Notes: generated by a model not told the origin, from the sequence alone. DNA of 49,685 bases from Microbacterium testaceum (GCF_006539145.1 NZ_BJML01000014.1:1-49685); one strand, 5' to 3'; shown: positions 1-11,153, counted from the first letter of the stretch. Translations and numbers: made by a program.

Positions 1-57
1 GTGCGGGGTCGGTACCCACCGGCCCCGCACGCTCCCGATCCGAGAAAGCGATCGACA

Positions 58-1664
<1,607 letters not shown>

Positions 1665-1668
<4 letters not shown>

Positions 1669-2708
1669 AGAAATTCCTCACCCACCGCCTCGTGTGGCCG
1701 ATCGCGGCGCTGCTCGCGCTCATCGCCATCAACACGATCTCGCGACCGTCCTTCCTCAGCATCACGATGCAGAACGGTCAGTTCTACGGGTCGCTGATCG
1801 ACATCCTGCGCAACAGCGCGCCGCTCATGCTCGTCGCCCTCGGCATGACCCTGGTCATCGCCACCCGAGGGATCGACCTCTCGGTCGGCGCGATCATGGC
1901 CGTCTCGGGGGCTGTCGCCCTCACCGTCATCGAGGCGTCGCCCGACCCCGGCAACCTCGGGGTGGTCTTCACCGCGATCGCCGCGGCCGTCGGCGTCGCC
2001 CTGCTCCTCGGGGTCTGGAACGGGTTCCTCGTCTCTGTCCTCGGCATCCAACCGATCATCGCCACGCTGGTGCTCATGCTCGCCGGCCGCGGTGTGGCGC
2101 TGCTGATCACGGGCGGCTTCATCACCACGATCAACAGCGATCCCTACAAGTTCATCGCCGGCGGGTACGTCCTGGGGCTCCCCTTCGCGTTCTTCGTCGC
2201 GATCTTCGCGGTGATCGTCGTCGGTATCCTCGAGCGTCGAACGGCCCTCGGCATGCTCACCGAGGCCGTGGGTATCAACCCCGAGGCCAGCCGCCTGGCG
2301 GGTGTCCGCTCGCGCGGCATCATCTGGGGCGCCTACATCGCCAGCGGCGCCCTCGCGGGTATCGCCGGCATCCTCTACAGCTCGAACATCATGGCCGCCG
2401 ACGCCAACGCCGCCGGTCTCTACATCGAGCTGGATGCCATCCTCGCGGTCGTTCTGGGCGGTACCTCGCTCGCGGGGGGAAAGTTCAGCCTCGCCGGAAC
2501 CGTCGTGGGTGTCTTCACCATCCAGACGCTGAAGAGCACCATCACCTTCCTGGGTGTTCCGCCCGCGGTCAGCCCCGTGTTCATGGCCGCGGCCGTGCTG
2601 ATCGTGGTGCTCCTGCAATCGCGACGCTTCCGCGCGTACTTCCACACGGCGGGGCGCAGTGCGCTTCGTCCGATCACCCGACGTCCTGACGCAAAGGTGC
2701 TGTCCTGA
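1665..2708 (+). CDS. ytfT: Sugar ABC transporter permease (CUT2, YtfT-like)
   Basis: A 347-residue polytopic inner-membrane permease of the BPD_transp_2 (RbsC-type) family. The protein closely follows the layout of E. coli YtfT: an N-terminal helix, then IDILRNSAPLMLVALGMTLV, GIDLSVGAIMA, the IQPIIATLVLMLAGRGVA stretch and the ELDAILAVVLGGTSLAGG segment near the C-terminus. The E. coli YtfQRT-YjfF system takes up galactofuranose; here the neighbouring arabinan-type GH43 enzyme makes a furanose (galactofuranose or arabinofuranose) a reasonable guess. It pairs with the next permease as a heterodimer. Start ATG overlaps the upstream stop by four bases; the stop TGA overlaps the next start (TGATG). 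Confidence 0.93.
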
Positions 2709-3727
2709 TGGCCACTCTCACCGAAGAACGACGCTCGACGTCGTCGTCCGCGGTCTCGTACCGCCGTTTCCTCAGCCGTCACATCTCGTGGGTGCCCGTC
2801 TTCGCCGCGGTCATCATCCTGGTCGTGATGATCGCCGGGGCCATGTGGTACTTCCCGAACTTCCAGCTGAACCGCATCATGTCGTCGATCCTGCTCGACA
2901 ACGCGTACCTGCTCGTGCTCGCGGTGGGAATGACCTTCGTCATCCTCACCGGGGGGATCGACCTCTCGGTCGGGGCCGTGATGGCGTTCACCGGCATCCT
3001 GTGCGCGAAGATGCTCGGCGACGGGGTCCCGGTGGCCGTGGCCATCCCCGCGATGGTGCTCATCGGTGCGGCGATCGGACTGCTGATCGGTGTGCTGGTG
3101 CAGTTCTTCGACGTGCAGCCGTTCATCGCCTCGCTCATCGGCATGTTCCTCGCCCGCGGCCTGGCCTTCGTCGTCAGCCTCGAGTCGATCAAGGTCGACA
3201 ACGAGGGGTTGCTGTGGCTGCAGTCGACGCGATTCTCGTTCGCCGGCTGGTACATCACCCCGACGGGCATCATCGCGCTCCTGACGGTGGCGCTGGCCGC
3301 CTTCGTCCTCCGTTACACGCGCTTCGGCCGCACGGTCTACGCGGTCGGCGGCAACGAGCAGTCGGCTCGCCTGATGGGCCTGCCCGTCGTCCGCGCGAAG
3401 CTGTCGGTCTACGTCATCAGCGGAGTGTGCGCGGGTCTCGCCGGTATCGTCCTGACCGCGTATTCCGGCGCCGGCTACCCGCTGAACGGTGTGGGTACCG
3501 AGCTCGACACCATCGCCGCGGTCGTCATCGGCGGCACCCTCCTGACCGGAGGCAGCGGCTTCGTCATTGGCTCGATGATCGGCGTCTTCGTCTACGGCCT
3601 CATCCGCACGATCATCTCCTTCTCGGGAGCCGAGCAGTCCTGGACGCGCATCACCGTCGGTGCCCTGCTGCTGCTGTTCGTGGTCGTGCAGCGGGTCATC
3701 GTGTCGCGCTCCGCGCTCAGTCGCTGA
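2708..3727 (+). CDS. yjfF: Sugar ABC transporter permease (CUT2, YjfF-like)
   Basis: A 339-residue permease of the same superfamily as the preceding gene but of the YjfF branch. Recognisable segments are LLDNAYLLVLAVGMTFVILT, GGIDLSVGAVMAFTGI, VQPFIASLIGMFLARGLAF, AVGGNEQSARLMGLP (the cytoplasmic loop that contacts the ATPase) and GVGTELDTIAAVVIGGTLL. About eight to ten hydrophobic helices are visible. The start overlaps the previous stop by one base. With YtfR and YtfT it forms the membrane core of one importer. After its stop there is a 67-base gap holding a weak hairpin (3744-3765) and a candidate operator, so the next ATPase gene may be transcribed separately. Confidence 0.93.
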   Translation: MATLTEERRSTSSSAVSYRRFLSRHISWVPVFAAVIILVVMIAGAMWYFPNFQLNRIMSSILLDNAYLLVLAVGMTFVILTGGIDLSVGAVMAFTGILCAKMLGDGVPVAVAIPAMVLIGAAIGLLIGVLVQFFDVQPFIASLIGMFLARGLAFVVSLESIKVDNEGLLWLQSTRFSFAGWYITPTGIIALLTVALAAFVLRYTRFGRTVYAVGGNEQSARLMGLPVVRAKLSVYVISGVCAGLAGIVLTAYSGAGYPLNGVGTELDTIAAVVIGGTLLTGGSGFVIGSMIGVFVYGLIRTIISFSGAEQSWTRITVGALLLLFVVVQRVIVSRSALSR

Positions 3728-3767
3728 CATTCGGCCGCGGGCTGCGCGGAAACACACTGCCGCGCGG

Positions 3768-3781
3768 TGTTAGCGCTCTCG
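3768..3781. promoter_or_regulatory. Candidate LacI-family operator (half-conserved)
   Basis: TGTTAGCGCTCTCG lies 14 bases before the start of the second ATPase gene. Its first eleven bases, TGTTAGCGCTC, occur again on the opposite strand upstream of the GH43 gene (6506-6516). The centre AGCGCT is the usual core of LacI/GalR-type operators, and a LacI-type regulator is encoded at 5335-6372. Inferred site; the right half-site is poorly matched. Confidence 0.45.
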
Positions 3782-3794
3782 CTCCGACGCGGGC

Positions 3795-5342
3795 ATGATG
3801 GACCCCATGCCCGCCGCCGTCGCCCCGCCCCTCCTCGAGGTGCGCGGGGCGTCGGTGCGTTTCGGCGTCGAGTCGGCGCTCTCGGGCGTCGACTTCCGGC
3901 TGCAGGCCGGCGAGGTCCACTCGCTCATGGGCGAGAACGGTGCCGGCAAGTCCACGCTGATCAAGGCGATCACCGGAGCCCTCCGTCTCGACAGCGGCGA
4001 GATCCTCGTCGAGGGCACGCCCGTCCGGCTGTCGTCCCCCGCCGAGGCGCAGGCGGCCGGCATCTCGACGGTGTACCAGGAGATCGATCTCCTCCCCAAC
4101 CTCACGGTGGCCGAGAACATCTCCCTCGGCCGCGAGCCCCGCAAGTGGGGCATGATCGACCACGCCGAGATGCGTCGTCGGGCCACCTCCGCCCTGGCGT
4201 CTCTGGGTGTCGAGGTGGATCCGGCCTCGATCCTGTCGTCGCATCCGCTGGCGATCCAGCAACTCGTCGCGATCGCTCGCGCGGTCTCGGTCGACGTCAA
4301 GGTGCTCGTCCTCGACGAGCCGACCTCGAGCCTCGACGCCGACGAGGTCGCGGAACTCTTCCGGGTGATCCGCGAGCTGAAGGAGACCGGTATCGCGGTG
4401 GTGTTCGTGTCGCACTTCCTCGACCAGGTCTACGAGATCTGCGATCGCGTCACGGTCCTGCGCGGTGGCTTCCTCGTCGGCGAGTACGCGACCCAGGAAC
4501 TGCTGCGCATCGATCTCGTCGAGAAGATGCTCGGCGCCGCTGCGGGCGTTCTCGCCCCTCTCGGCCAGCGGACCGTCGATGAGAGCGAGGGCCCCGCCGT
4601 CGTCAGCGCGCGTGGCCTGACCGCCGGTCCGCGTCTGCGCGACGCCGATCTCGACCTCGCCGAGGGTGAGGTGATCGGGGTCGCCGGCCTCCTCGGCTCC
4701 GGACGCAGCGAGCTCGCCCGGGCCTTGACCGGCGTCGACCGGCCGGGCTCGGGGGAGGTGTTCGTCGACGGTGACCCCGTGCGGTTCGGTTCGCCGCGCG
4801 AGGCCATGAGCCGCCGTATCGCCTATTCGTCCGAGAACCGACGGACAGAGGGCGTCATCGGCGACCTCAGCGTGCTCGACAACATCAGCCTCGCTCTGCA
4901 GGCCCAGCGCGGCGTCCTGCGTCGCATGAGTACGGCGCGGCGCCGCGAGCTCGCGACCAGCTGGGTGGAGGCTCTGCACATCCGACCCGCCGACATCGAC
5001 CGCCCCGTCTCGACGCTGTCGGGCGGCAACCAGCAGAAGGTGCTCCTCGCGCGCCTGCTCGCCCTCTCCCCCCGCGTGATCGTCCTCGACGAACCGACGC
5101 GGGGGATCGACGTCGGTGCCAAGGCCGAGATCCAGCGCCTCGTCGGCGAACTGTCCGACAACGGGCTCTCGATCATCTACATCTCGGCCGAGCTCGACGA
5201 AGTACTGCGCGTGGCGCACCTGGTGGCGGTGATGCGCGATGGAGTCCTCGCACAGATCGTCCCCGCCGTCGACCTCACCCCCGACGCCCTCCTGGCTCTC
5301 GTGGCCAAGCCCGAGAGTCCCGGTGAGGCGGCCCATGGCTGA
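3795..5342 (+). CDS. Second sugar ABC transporter ATP-binding protein (CUT2), orphan
   Basis: A 515-residue duplicated ABC ATPase, a paralogue of the gene at 58-1668: both contain the block VHSLMGENGAGKSTLIKA and the same C-terminal LSGGNQQKVLLAR and LDEPTRGIDVGAKAEIQ motifs. The N-terminal signature is again degenerate (HPLAIQQLVAIARA). It has no permease or binding protein of its own here, so it may serve the YtfT/YjfF pair as a heterodimer partner or alternative motor, or a transporter elsewhere. The ATG at 3795 has a poor ribosome site; ATGs at 3798 and 3807 are possible alternatives. Its last codons overlap the start of the LacI gene, so the ATPase and regulator are probably one transcript. 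Confidence 0.9.
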   Translation: MMDPMPAAVAPPLLEVRGASVRFGVESALSGVDFRLQAGEVHSLMGENGAGKSTLIKAITGALRLDSGEILVEGTPVRLSSPAEAQAAGISTVYQEIDLLPNLTVAENISLGREPRKWGMIDHAEMRRRATSALASLGVEVDPASILSSHPLAIQQLVAIARAVSVDVKVLVLDEPTSSLDADEVAELFRVIRELKETGIAVVFVSHFLDQVYEICDRVTVLRGGFLVGEYATQELLRIDLVEKMLGAAAGVLAPLGQRTVDESEGPAVVSARGLTAGPRLRDADLDLAEGEVIGVAGLLGSGRSELARALTGVDRPGSGEVFVDGDPVRFGSPREAMSRRIAYSSENRRTEGVIGDLSVLDNISLALQAQRGVLRRMSTARRRELATSWVEALHIRPADIDRPVSTLSGGNQQKVLLARLLALSPRVIVLDEPTRGIDVGAKAEIQRLVGELSDNGLSIIYISAELDEVLRVAHLVAVMRDGVLAQIVPAVDLTPDALLALVAKPESPGEAAHG

Positions 5343-6372
5343 CGACAAAGCGGCGCGTACGGCGAACATCTTCGATGTGGCCCGCCTGGCCGGCGTCTCG
5401 CATCAGACGGTCTCGCGCGTGCTCAACAACATGCCCAACGTGCGCCCGGCCACCCGCGCACGGGTGGAGCAGGCGATCGCACAGCTGCGGTACAGCCCGT
5501 CGCCGGCCGCCCGGGCCCTCGTCACGCGCCGTACCCGCACCATCGGCCTCGTCACCCCGGGCAGCGTCGACTACGGCCCCTCGTCGATCGCGATGAACTT
5601 CAACTTCGCCGCCCGCGCGGCCCGGTACAACGTCGACGCCATCAGCTCTCCGCAGGGCGACGCCGTGGCGGTGCGCGCGGCCATCGACGGGCTGTTGAAG
5701 CAGCGAGTGGATGCCATCGTGCTCATCGTCGTCGACACCGAGGTGCTGGCATCCGTCCAGGCGCTCGATCTCGACATTCCCATCGTCGCGTCGGCGACGA
5801 CGAGCCGTCCCCACCCGCGGCTCGTGGCGATCGACCAGTACCGCGCGGCCCGCAGCGCCGTGCGGCACCTGCGCGAGGCCGGGTACGGTCCGATCCGTCA
5901 CATCGCCGGCCCCGCCCGCAATCCCGACGCCGTCGAGCGCATCCGCGGATGGCGCGAGGAGCTCGCTTCCTCGCGCAGCGAGTCGACCGCGCTCGTGCAC
6001 GGGGACTGGTCGGCGGAAAGCGGGTACCGCATCGCGAGCGAGGCGGACATCGCCCCGGGGGAGGGCATCTTCGTCGCCAACGATCACATGGCGATCGGTG
6101 TGCTCTCGGCCCTGCGCGAGCGCGGACTGCGGGTCCCCGAAGACGTCGGGGTCGTCGGGATCGACGACGTCCCGGAGGCGGCTTTCCTCTACCCGTCGCT
6201 GACGACCGTCCGTCAGGACTTCGCGGCGCTCGGGGAGATCCTCATGCAGAAGGTGCTGCTCGCGGTCGAGGAGCCCGACACGGTGAGCGAGAGCACCCCT
6301 CTCCCGACGCGTCTCGTCGTTCGTGACTCGGCGCCCGCCGAGCGGCCCACCGGTTCGCGGCGCTCCCGCTGA
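5335..6372 (+). CDS. LacI-family transcriptional regulator
   Basis: A 345-residue LacI/GalR regulator. The N-terminal helix-turn-helix reads NIFDVARLAGVSHQTVSRVLNN (about residues 10-31), followed by the hinge region and a periplasmic-binding-protein-like effector domain; FVANDHMAIGVLSALRERG and VGVVGIDDVPEAAFLYPSLT are typical C-domain blocks. I placed the start at ATG 5335, which overlaps the end of the ATPase gene by eight bases; an earlier in-frame ATG would add a sequence that is only the ATPase gene read in another frame. It most likely represses the CUT2 transporter and the adjacent GH43 gene through the TGTTAGCGCTC sites at 3768 and 6503. Its effector is probably a pentose or galactose-type sugar (inference). 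Confidence 0.92.
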   Translation: MADDKAARTANIFDVARLAGVSHQTVSRVLNNMPNVRPATRARVEQAIAQLRYSPSPAARALVTRRTRTIGLVTPGSVDYGPSSIAMNFNFAARAARYNVDAISSPQGDAVAVRAAIDGLLKQRVDAIVLIVVDTEVLASVQALDLDIPIVASATTSRPHPRLVAIDQYRAARSAVRHLREAGYGPIRHIAGPARNPDAVERIRGWREELASSRSESTALVHGDWSAESGYRIASEADIAPGEGIFVANDHMAIGVLSALRERGLRVPEDVGVVGIDDVPEAAFLYPSLTTVRQDFAALGEILMQKVLLAVEEPDTVSESTPLPTRLVVRDSAPAERPTGSRRSR

Positions 6373-6488
6373 GGCCACCGGTACGGTCGTCTCGCCTTCC
6401 TGTCGGTCGGGGGCGGCGCCCGGCCGCGAAACGCGATGTGATGACACCGCTCCCACGGTCGGCGGAGCAGCTGTTGACGTAACCATCC

Positions 6489-6517
6489 TGGTCATCGTGG
6501 TGTGTGAGCGCTAACAT
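6489..6517 (+). promoter_or_regulatory. Promoter with overlapping LacI-type operator for the GH43 gene
   Basis: A weak sigma-70-like promoter, TGGTCA (6489-6494), 17 bases, TAACAT (6512-6517). The near-palindrome TGTGAGCGCTAACA (6503-6516, six of seven pairs matched) overlaps the -10 element, so a bound repressor would block polymerase. The predicted transcript starts near 6524, leaving room for the ribosome site at 6563-6569. The promoter match is modest; the palindrome is clear. Confidence 0.5.
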
Positions 6518-6579
6518 GCAGGGGACCGTCGATGACGACGGTTCCTGCAATGACGCACCCACGAGAGGACCCCACCCCC

Positions 6580-9500
6580 GTGATCCCTGACGACCGATCG
6601 GCGCCCCCGCGCCGCCGTTCCCGCTGGACGCTCGCCGTCCCTGTCATCGCCGCCCTCGTCGCGGCGCCCCTTACCGCGCCCGTGATCGCCGGCGCCGTCG
6701 CCGCGGACGCGGGTCTCGTCGCCGCCTACCCGCTCGACGAGACCTCCGGAACCGTCGCACGCGACACCTCCGGCAACGGTCGTAACGCGACGCTCGAGGG
6801 CGGGCCGACGCTCGCGGGCGCGGACGGCGTCCGTCTCGACGGCGTCGACGACGACATCAAGCTGCCGAACGACATCTTGAAGGGGCTCGATTCCATCACG
6901 GTCAGTACCGACGTGATCGTGCGCCCCGAGCAGAGCGGCAACTACTTCATCTGGGGTCTGGGCAACACCACGGATTGGTACGGCAACGGCTACCTCTTCG
7001 CGACGGGCAACCCGGCGCGCACCGGCATCGCCCTCGGCAACTGGAGCACCGAGCAGAAGGCCGAGGGCACTGCCGCCCTCGAGCGCGGGGTGTGGAAGAA
7101 GCTGACCTACACGCTCGACGCCGGGTCGAAGACGTCGCGCATGTACATCGACGGCGTCCAGATCGCCGAGAACACAGACACCACCACGCTCCCCCGCATG
7201 ATCGGCGGCGGGACCACGACCGCGAACTACCTCGGTCGCTCCAACTACACCCCCGACAAGCGCCTGGCCGGAAGCCTGCGCGACTTCCGCATCTACGACC
7301 GCGCCCTCTCGGCCACCGAGGTCAAAGCCCTCGTGAAGACGCCCGAAGACGGTGCAGCCGTGCAGTCGGCTCTCGGCGCGTTGACGGTGACGAACGTCGA
7401 CGACGTCCGCGGCAACCTGACCCTCCCCGGTTCGTCGCAGGGGCTCCCGGTCACCTGGACGACCTCGGACGCGAAGATCGTGACCGCCGACGGAGTCGTC
7501 ACGCGGCCGTCGGCCGACGCGACCGTGACCCTCACGGCATCCGTCACCAAGAACGCCGTCACGCAGACGCGCGACTTCTCCGCGACGGTCCGCAAGGCGG
7601 CGCAGATCGGCCCCTTCGAGGGCTACACCTTCGCCTACTTCACCGGTAACTCCGTCGCGGGCGAGAACATCTACTTCGCCGCGAGCAACGGCAACAACGC
7701 CCTGTCGTGGACGGAGCTGAACAACGGACAGCCCACGCTCACCTCGACGTTCGGCGAGAAGGGGCTGCGAGACCCTTTCCTCATCCGTTCCCCCGAGGGT
7801 GACACGTTCTACCTGATCGCCACCGACCTCTCGATCGGACGCGACGGCAACTGGGACCGCTCGCAGCGCACCGGTTCGAAGTACCTCGAGGTGTGGGAGT
7901 CGCACAACCTCGTCACCTGGAGCGCGCAGCGCCATGTGAAGGTCTCGCCCGATACGGCGGGCAACACCTGGGCGCCCGAGGCGTACTGGGACGAGTCGCT
8001 GGGCGAGTACGTCGTGTTCTGGGCGTCGAAGATCTACCCCGAGAACGACCCGAACCACACCTCGAACGTCGCCAACAGCATGCTGTACGCCACCACGCGC
8101 GACTTCGTCACCTTCAGCGACACCAAGGTCTGGCAGGGCGGCATGTCGCGCATCGACTCCACCGTGATCAAGGCGAACGGCGTCTATCAGCGCTTCACCA
8201 AGGACGAGGGCGCCGGCACCACCGGGTGCAGCGACATCATCCAGGAGAGCTCGCCCGTGCTGACCGCCCCGCTCGACCAGTGGAAGCTCGTCACCTCGTG
8301 CATCGGCAAGAACGCCGGCACGCAGGCGGTCGAGGGGCCGAGCATCTTCAAGTCCAACCCGGGCGACGTCAACGGCGACAAGTACTACCTGTTCGTCGAC
8401 GAGTACGGCGGGCGCGGCTACATCCCGCTCGCGACCACCGACATCGCCAACCCGGACTGGAAGGTCCCGGCCTCGTACCGTCTGCCCGGCAGCCCCCGTC
8501 ATGGAACGGTCATGCCCGTCACGCAGGCGGAGCTCACGGCGCTGCGCGCGAACCTCCCGAAGCCGCTCGCCGCGAACGAGAAGGGCGAGCTCCTGCGGTA
8601 CGACTTCACCGATGGGTCCGGGTCGACCCTGCACGACCGCTCCGGTGCGGGGCGTGACGCGCAGATCAAGGGAAACGCCGCCTGGGGTGACAACGCCCTG
8701 ACCTTCGATGGCACCGACGACTACGTCGATCTGCCCGACAACGTGCTGGCGGGGACGACCGACATCACGGTCCAGGCCGAGATGCGCGTCGACGCAGCTC
8801 AGAAGAACCCGTACTTCCTGTACGCGTTCGGAAACACCGCGCAGGACGGCACCGGCAACGGCTACCTCTTCGCGACGGGGAACAATCAGCTGCGCGGAGC
8901 GCTCACGACGGGCAACTGGTCGGGGGAGCAGAACGCGCAGTCCGCGTCGGCGTTGCCGCGCGATCGCTGGGTGAACGTCACATACACCCTCAGCGGATCC
9001 ACGGCACGGCTGTACCTCGACGGCCAACAGGTCGCCGAGAACACGAACGTCACGGTGCGCCCGGGCGATATCGGCGGCGGGCGAACGCTCGCGAATTACA
9101 TCGGCAAGTCGGTCTACAACGCCGACAATCTGCTCCGTGGCCAGGTGCGCGAGTTCGCCCTCTACAACCGCGCGCTCTCGAGCGCCGAGATCGTCGCGCA
9201 ATCGGGCAACGGGTCGATCCTCGGATCGGTGAGCCTGCAGGATGCGAGTGCTTTGAAAGTCGCCCCCATGGTCGACGCCGCCTCTCGCACGGTGACCTTC
9301 CCGGTCAGGCCGGGTACCGACCTGACGAAGCTGCGGCCGACCTTCACCACCGCAACGGGCACGACGGCCACCCCGCCGTCGGGCACACTGCGCGACCTCA
9401 GCGCTCCGGTGACCGTCACGCTGAAGACGCCGGGCCAAAATGACACGGTGTGGACGCTCCGGGCCGTGGAGATGAAGAGTCCGGTCCTGCCGGGGCTGTA

Positions 9501-10926
9501 TGCCGACCCGAACATCGCGGTGTTCGGCGACACGTACTACATCTACGCCACCACCGACGGCACCCCCGGCTGGGGCGGCAACACCTTCTACGTCTGGAAG
9601 TCCAAGAACCTCGTGGACTGGACGCGGTCGGACAAGCCGTTCCTCACGCTCGACGGTGCGAAAGGCAACGTCCCCTGGGCCACCGGCAACGCCTGGGCTC
9701 CGACGATCATCGAGAAGGGCGGGAAGTACTACTTCTACTTCAGCGGGCACGAGCCGAACGCCAACCGCAAGATGATCGGTGTGGCCGTCGCAAGCAGCCC
9801 CGAAGGTCCGTTCACCGCCGAGGCGCAGCCGATGATCACCAACGGTGAGAGCGTCAACAGCGGGCAGGCGATCGATCCGGCCGCGTTCCGGGATCCCCAG
9901 ACCGGCAAGTACTACCTGTTCTGGGGGAACGGCAAGCCGGTCTACGGCGAGCTGTCCGACGACATGAAGAGCATCACGGCGGGCACGATCAAACCGATCA
10001 CCGGTCTGCCGGACTTCCGTGAGGGGCTCTTCATGAACTTCCGAGACGGGACGTACCATCTGACGTATTCGATCGACGACACCGGATCTCCCGACTACCG
10101 CGTCGGTTATGCCACGTCGACGAGCATCGACGGACCGTGGACCTACCGCGGCATTCTGCTGCAGAAGGATCCTTCGCAGGGCATCCTCGGACCGGCGCAC
10201 AGCTCGATCATCAACGTGCCCGGAACCGACGAGTGGTACATCGCCTACCATCGCTTCGCCATCCCCGGCGGCGGCGGGACCAACCGGGAGACGACGATCG
10301 ATCGGGTCCGGATCAGGGCCGACGGCCTCTTCCAAACCGTGACTCCGACGCTCACCAGCGTCGCCCCGCGCGAGGTCCCCACCGAGACGAACCCGGAGCC
10401 GAGCCCGTCGCCGTCACCCAGCGGTTCCCCGACCGGGAGCCCGTCGCATTCGCCGAGCGACTCGCCCAGCGCGAGCCCGACGCCGACCGTCGCCCCGACG
10501 GGTCAGCCCACGGTGCAGCCGACGGCGTCTCCGGTGGCCCCCTCGGCCTCGGTGTCGACGACGACCGTCGAGCGCGGTGGCACGGTACGGGTGACCGTGA
10601 CCGGCCTGAAGGCCGGTGAGCAGGTCACCGCCGAACTGCGCAGCACGCCGATCCGCATCGCCGGCATCCCCGTCGCCGATGCGGCAGGTCGGGTCGTCTT
10701 CGACGTCCGCATCCCGGCGGACCTCGAAGCGGGCGCGCACACGATCGTCGTCTTCGCGGCGGACGGCTCGATCGTCCAGCGCGTGCCGATCACGGTCGTG
10801 CCGAAGGGGCAACTCGCCGCGACCGGCGCCCAGGGTCCCCTCGGGGGAGCGCTGCTCGCGGCGTTCCTGTTGGTCGCGGGAGCGGCGGTCTGGGTGACGC
10901 GTCGACCGCGTCGCGCGGTGTCGTAG
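6580..10926 (+). CDS. Cell-wall-anchored double GH43 glycosidase with LamG modules
   Basis: A 1448-residue secreted enzyme, probably cutting arabinan or arabinoxylan outside the cell. Order: arginine-rich signal peptide (about 1-42), LamG/concanavalin-like domain (44-255), bacterial Ig-like domain (262-345), first GH43 propeller (about 347-650; candidate D398, D526 and acid E585 in VEGPSIF), second LamG (670-875), a small beta module, second GH43 propeller (968-1260; D976 in YADPN, D1099, E1148 in REGLF), a Ser/Pro-rich wall-spanning linker, a further Ig-like domain, then LAATG (1412-1416), a hydrophobic helix and an RRPRR tail, a sortase signal of the class E type. I chose the GTG at 6580 because GAGAGGA lies ten bases upstream; ATGs at 6532 and 6550 are alternatives. 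Exact polymer is unknown. Confidence 0.9.
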   Translation: MIPDDRSAPPRRRSRWTLAVPVIAALVAAPLTAPVIAGAVAADAGLVAAYPLDETSGTVARDTSGNGRNATLEGGPTLAGADGVRLDGVDDDIKLPNDILKGLDSITVSTDVIVRPEQSGNYFIWGLGNTTDWYGNGYLFATGNPARTGIALGNWSTEQKAEGTAALERGVWKKLTYTLDAGSKTSRMYIDGVQIAENTDTTTLPRMIGGGTTTANYLGRSNYTPDKRLAGSLRDFRIYDRALSATEVKALVKTPEDGAAVQSALGALTVTNVDDVRGNLTLPGSSQGLPVTWTTSDAKIVTADGVVTRPSADATVTLTASVTKNAVTQTRDFSATVRKAAQIGPFEGYTFAYFTGNSVAGENIYFAASNGNNALSWTELNNGQPTLTSTFGEKGLRDPFLIRSPEGDTFYLIATDLSIGRDGNWDRSQRTGSKYLEVWESHNLVTWSAQRHVKVSPDTAGNTWAPEAYWDESLGEYVVFWASKIYPENDPNHTSNVANSMLYATTRDFVTFSDTKVWQGGMSRIDSTVIKANGVYQRFTKDEGAGTTGCSDIIQESSPVLTAPLDQWKLVTSCIGKNAGTQAVEGPSIFKSNPGDVNGDKYYLFVDEYGGRGYIPLATTDIANPDWKVPASYRLPGSPRHGTVMPVTQAELTALRANLPKPLAANEKGELLRYDFTDGSGSTLHDRSGAGRDAQIKGNAAWGDNALTFDGTDDYVDLPDNVLAGTTDITVQAEMRVDAAQKNPYFLYAFGNTAQDGTGNGYLFATGNNQLRGALTTGNWSGEQNAQSASALPRDRWVNVTYTLSGSTARLYLDGQQVAENTNVTVRPGDIGGGRTLANYIGKSVYNADNLLRGQVREFALYNRALSSAEIVAQSGNGSILGSVSLQDASALKVAPMVDAASRTVTFPVRPGTDLTKLRPTFTTATGTTATPPSGTLRDLSAPVTVTLKTPGQNDTVWTLRAVEMKSPVLPGLYADPNIAVFGDTYYIYATTDGTPGWGGNTFYVWKSKNLVDWTRSDKPFLTLDGAKGNVPWATGNAWAPTIIEKGGKYYFYFSGHEPNANRKMIGVAVASSPEGPFTAEAQPMITNGESVNSGQAIDPAAFRDPQTGKYYLFWGNGKPVYGELSDDMKSITAGTIKPITGLPDFREGLFMNFRDGTYHLTYSIDDTGSPDYRVGYATSTSIDGPWTYRGILLQKDPSQGILGPAHSSIINVPGTDEWYIAYHRFAIPGGGGTNRETTIDRVRIRADGLFQTVTPTLTSVAPREVPTETNPEPSPSPSPSGSPTGSPSHSPSDSPSASPTPTVAPTGQPTVQPTASPVAPSASVSTTTVERGGTVRVTVTGLKAGEQVTAELRSTPIRIAGIPVADAAGRVVFDVRIPADLEAGAHTIVVFAADGSIVQRVPITVVPKGQLAATGAQGPLGGALLAAFLLVAGAAVWVTRRPRRAVS

Positions 10927-10943
10927 CCGGCAGAAGGTGAAAA

Positions 10944-10981
10944 GAGAGGGGCCCGGATGCCATGGCATCCGGGCCCCTCTC
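10944..10981 (+). terminator. Rho-independent-type terminator after the GH43 gene
   Basis: A perfect 38-base palindrome begins 17 bases after the stop codon. The outer arm is GAGAGGGGCCCGGATGCC and its complement follows directly. There is no T-run, as is common in high-GC actinobacteria. Its centre CGGATGCCATGGCATCCG is identical to that of the terminator at 23509-23538. The gap to the next gene (to 11153) otherwise holds the promoter and operator at 11065-11112. Confidence 0.85.
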
Positions 10982-11064
10982 CCGTGGAACGGACGCGGGA
11001 TGGGTGCATCGCGGATGAGAGACGGGACGACCTGCGCCCAACCCTGCGTCCCCGAAATCACCCG

Positions 11065-11112
11065 TTGACCTTCCGCGGTTCACCCGTCTATTGTGTGTCG
11101 AACCGGTTCGAC
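11065..11112 (+). promoter_or_regulatory. Promoter and LacI operator for the GH-A glycosidase gene
   Basis: TTGACC (11065-11070), an 18-base spacer and TATTGT (11089-11094) form a good sigma-70-type promoter. Two bases later begins a perfect 16-base palindrome GTCGAACCGGTTCGAC (11097-11112), which would cover the transcription start. The same palindrome occurs at 15444 and, with one mismatch, at 16517, so the regulator at 15478-16479 is the likely repressor. A further half-site-like GTGAACCGG follows within a few bases. Confidence 0.85.
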
Positions 11113-11153
11113 GAGTGAACCGGCTTCCCCCTCGACGTTGAGAGAAGAGTTCC

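Noticed and set aside
3744..3765. Hairpin GCGCGG/CCGCGC as terminator after the YjfF-like gene
   Set aside because: Only six base pairs with a ten-base loop in GC-rich DNA; expected by chance.
6511..10335. 1274-codon minus-strand open frame
   Set aside because: Antisense shadow of the GH43 gene; no motif, low-complexity composition, no ribosome site.
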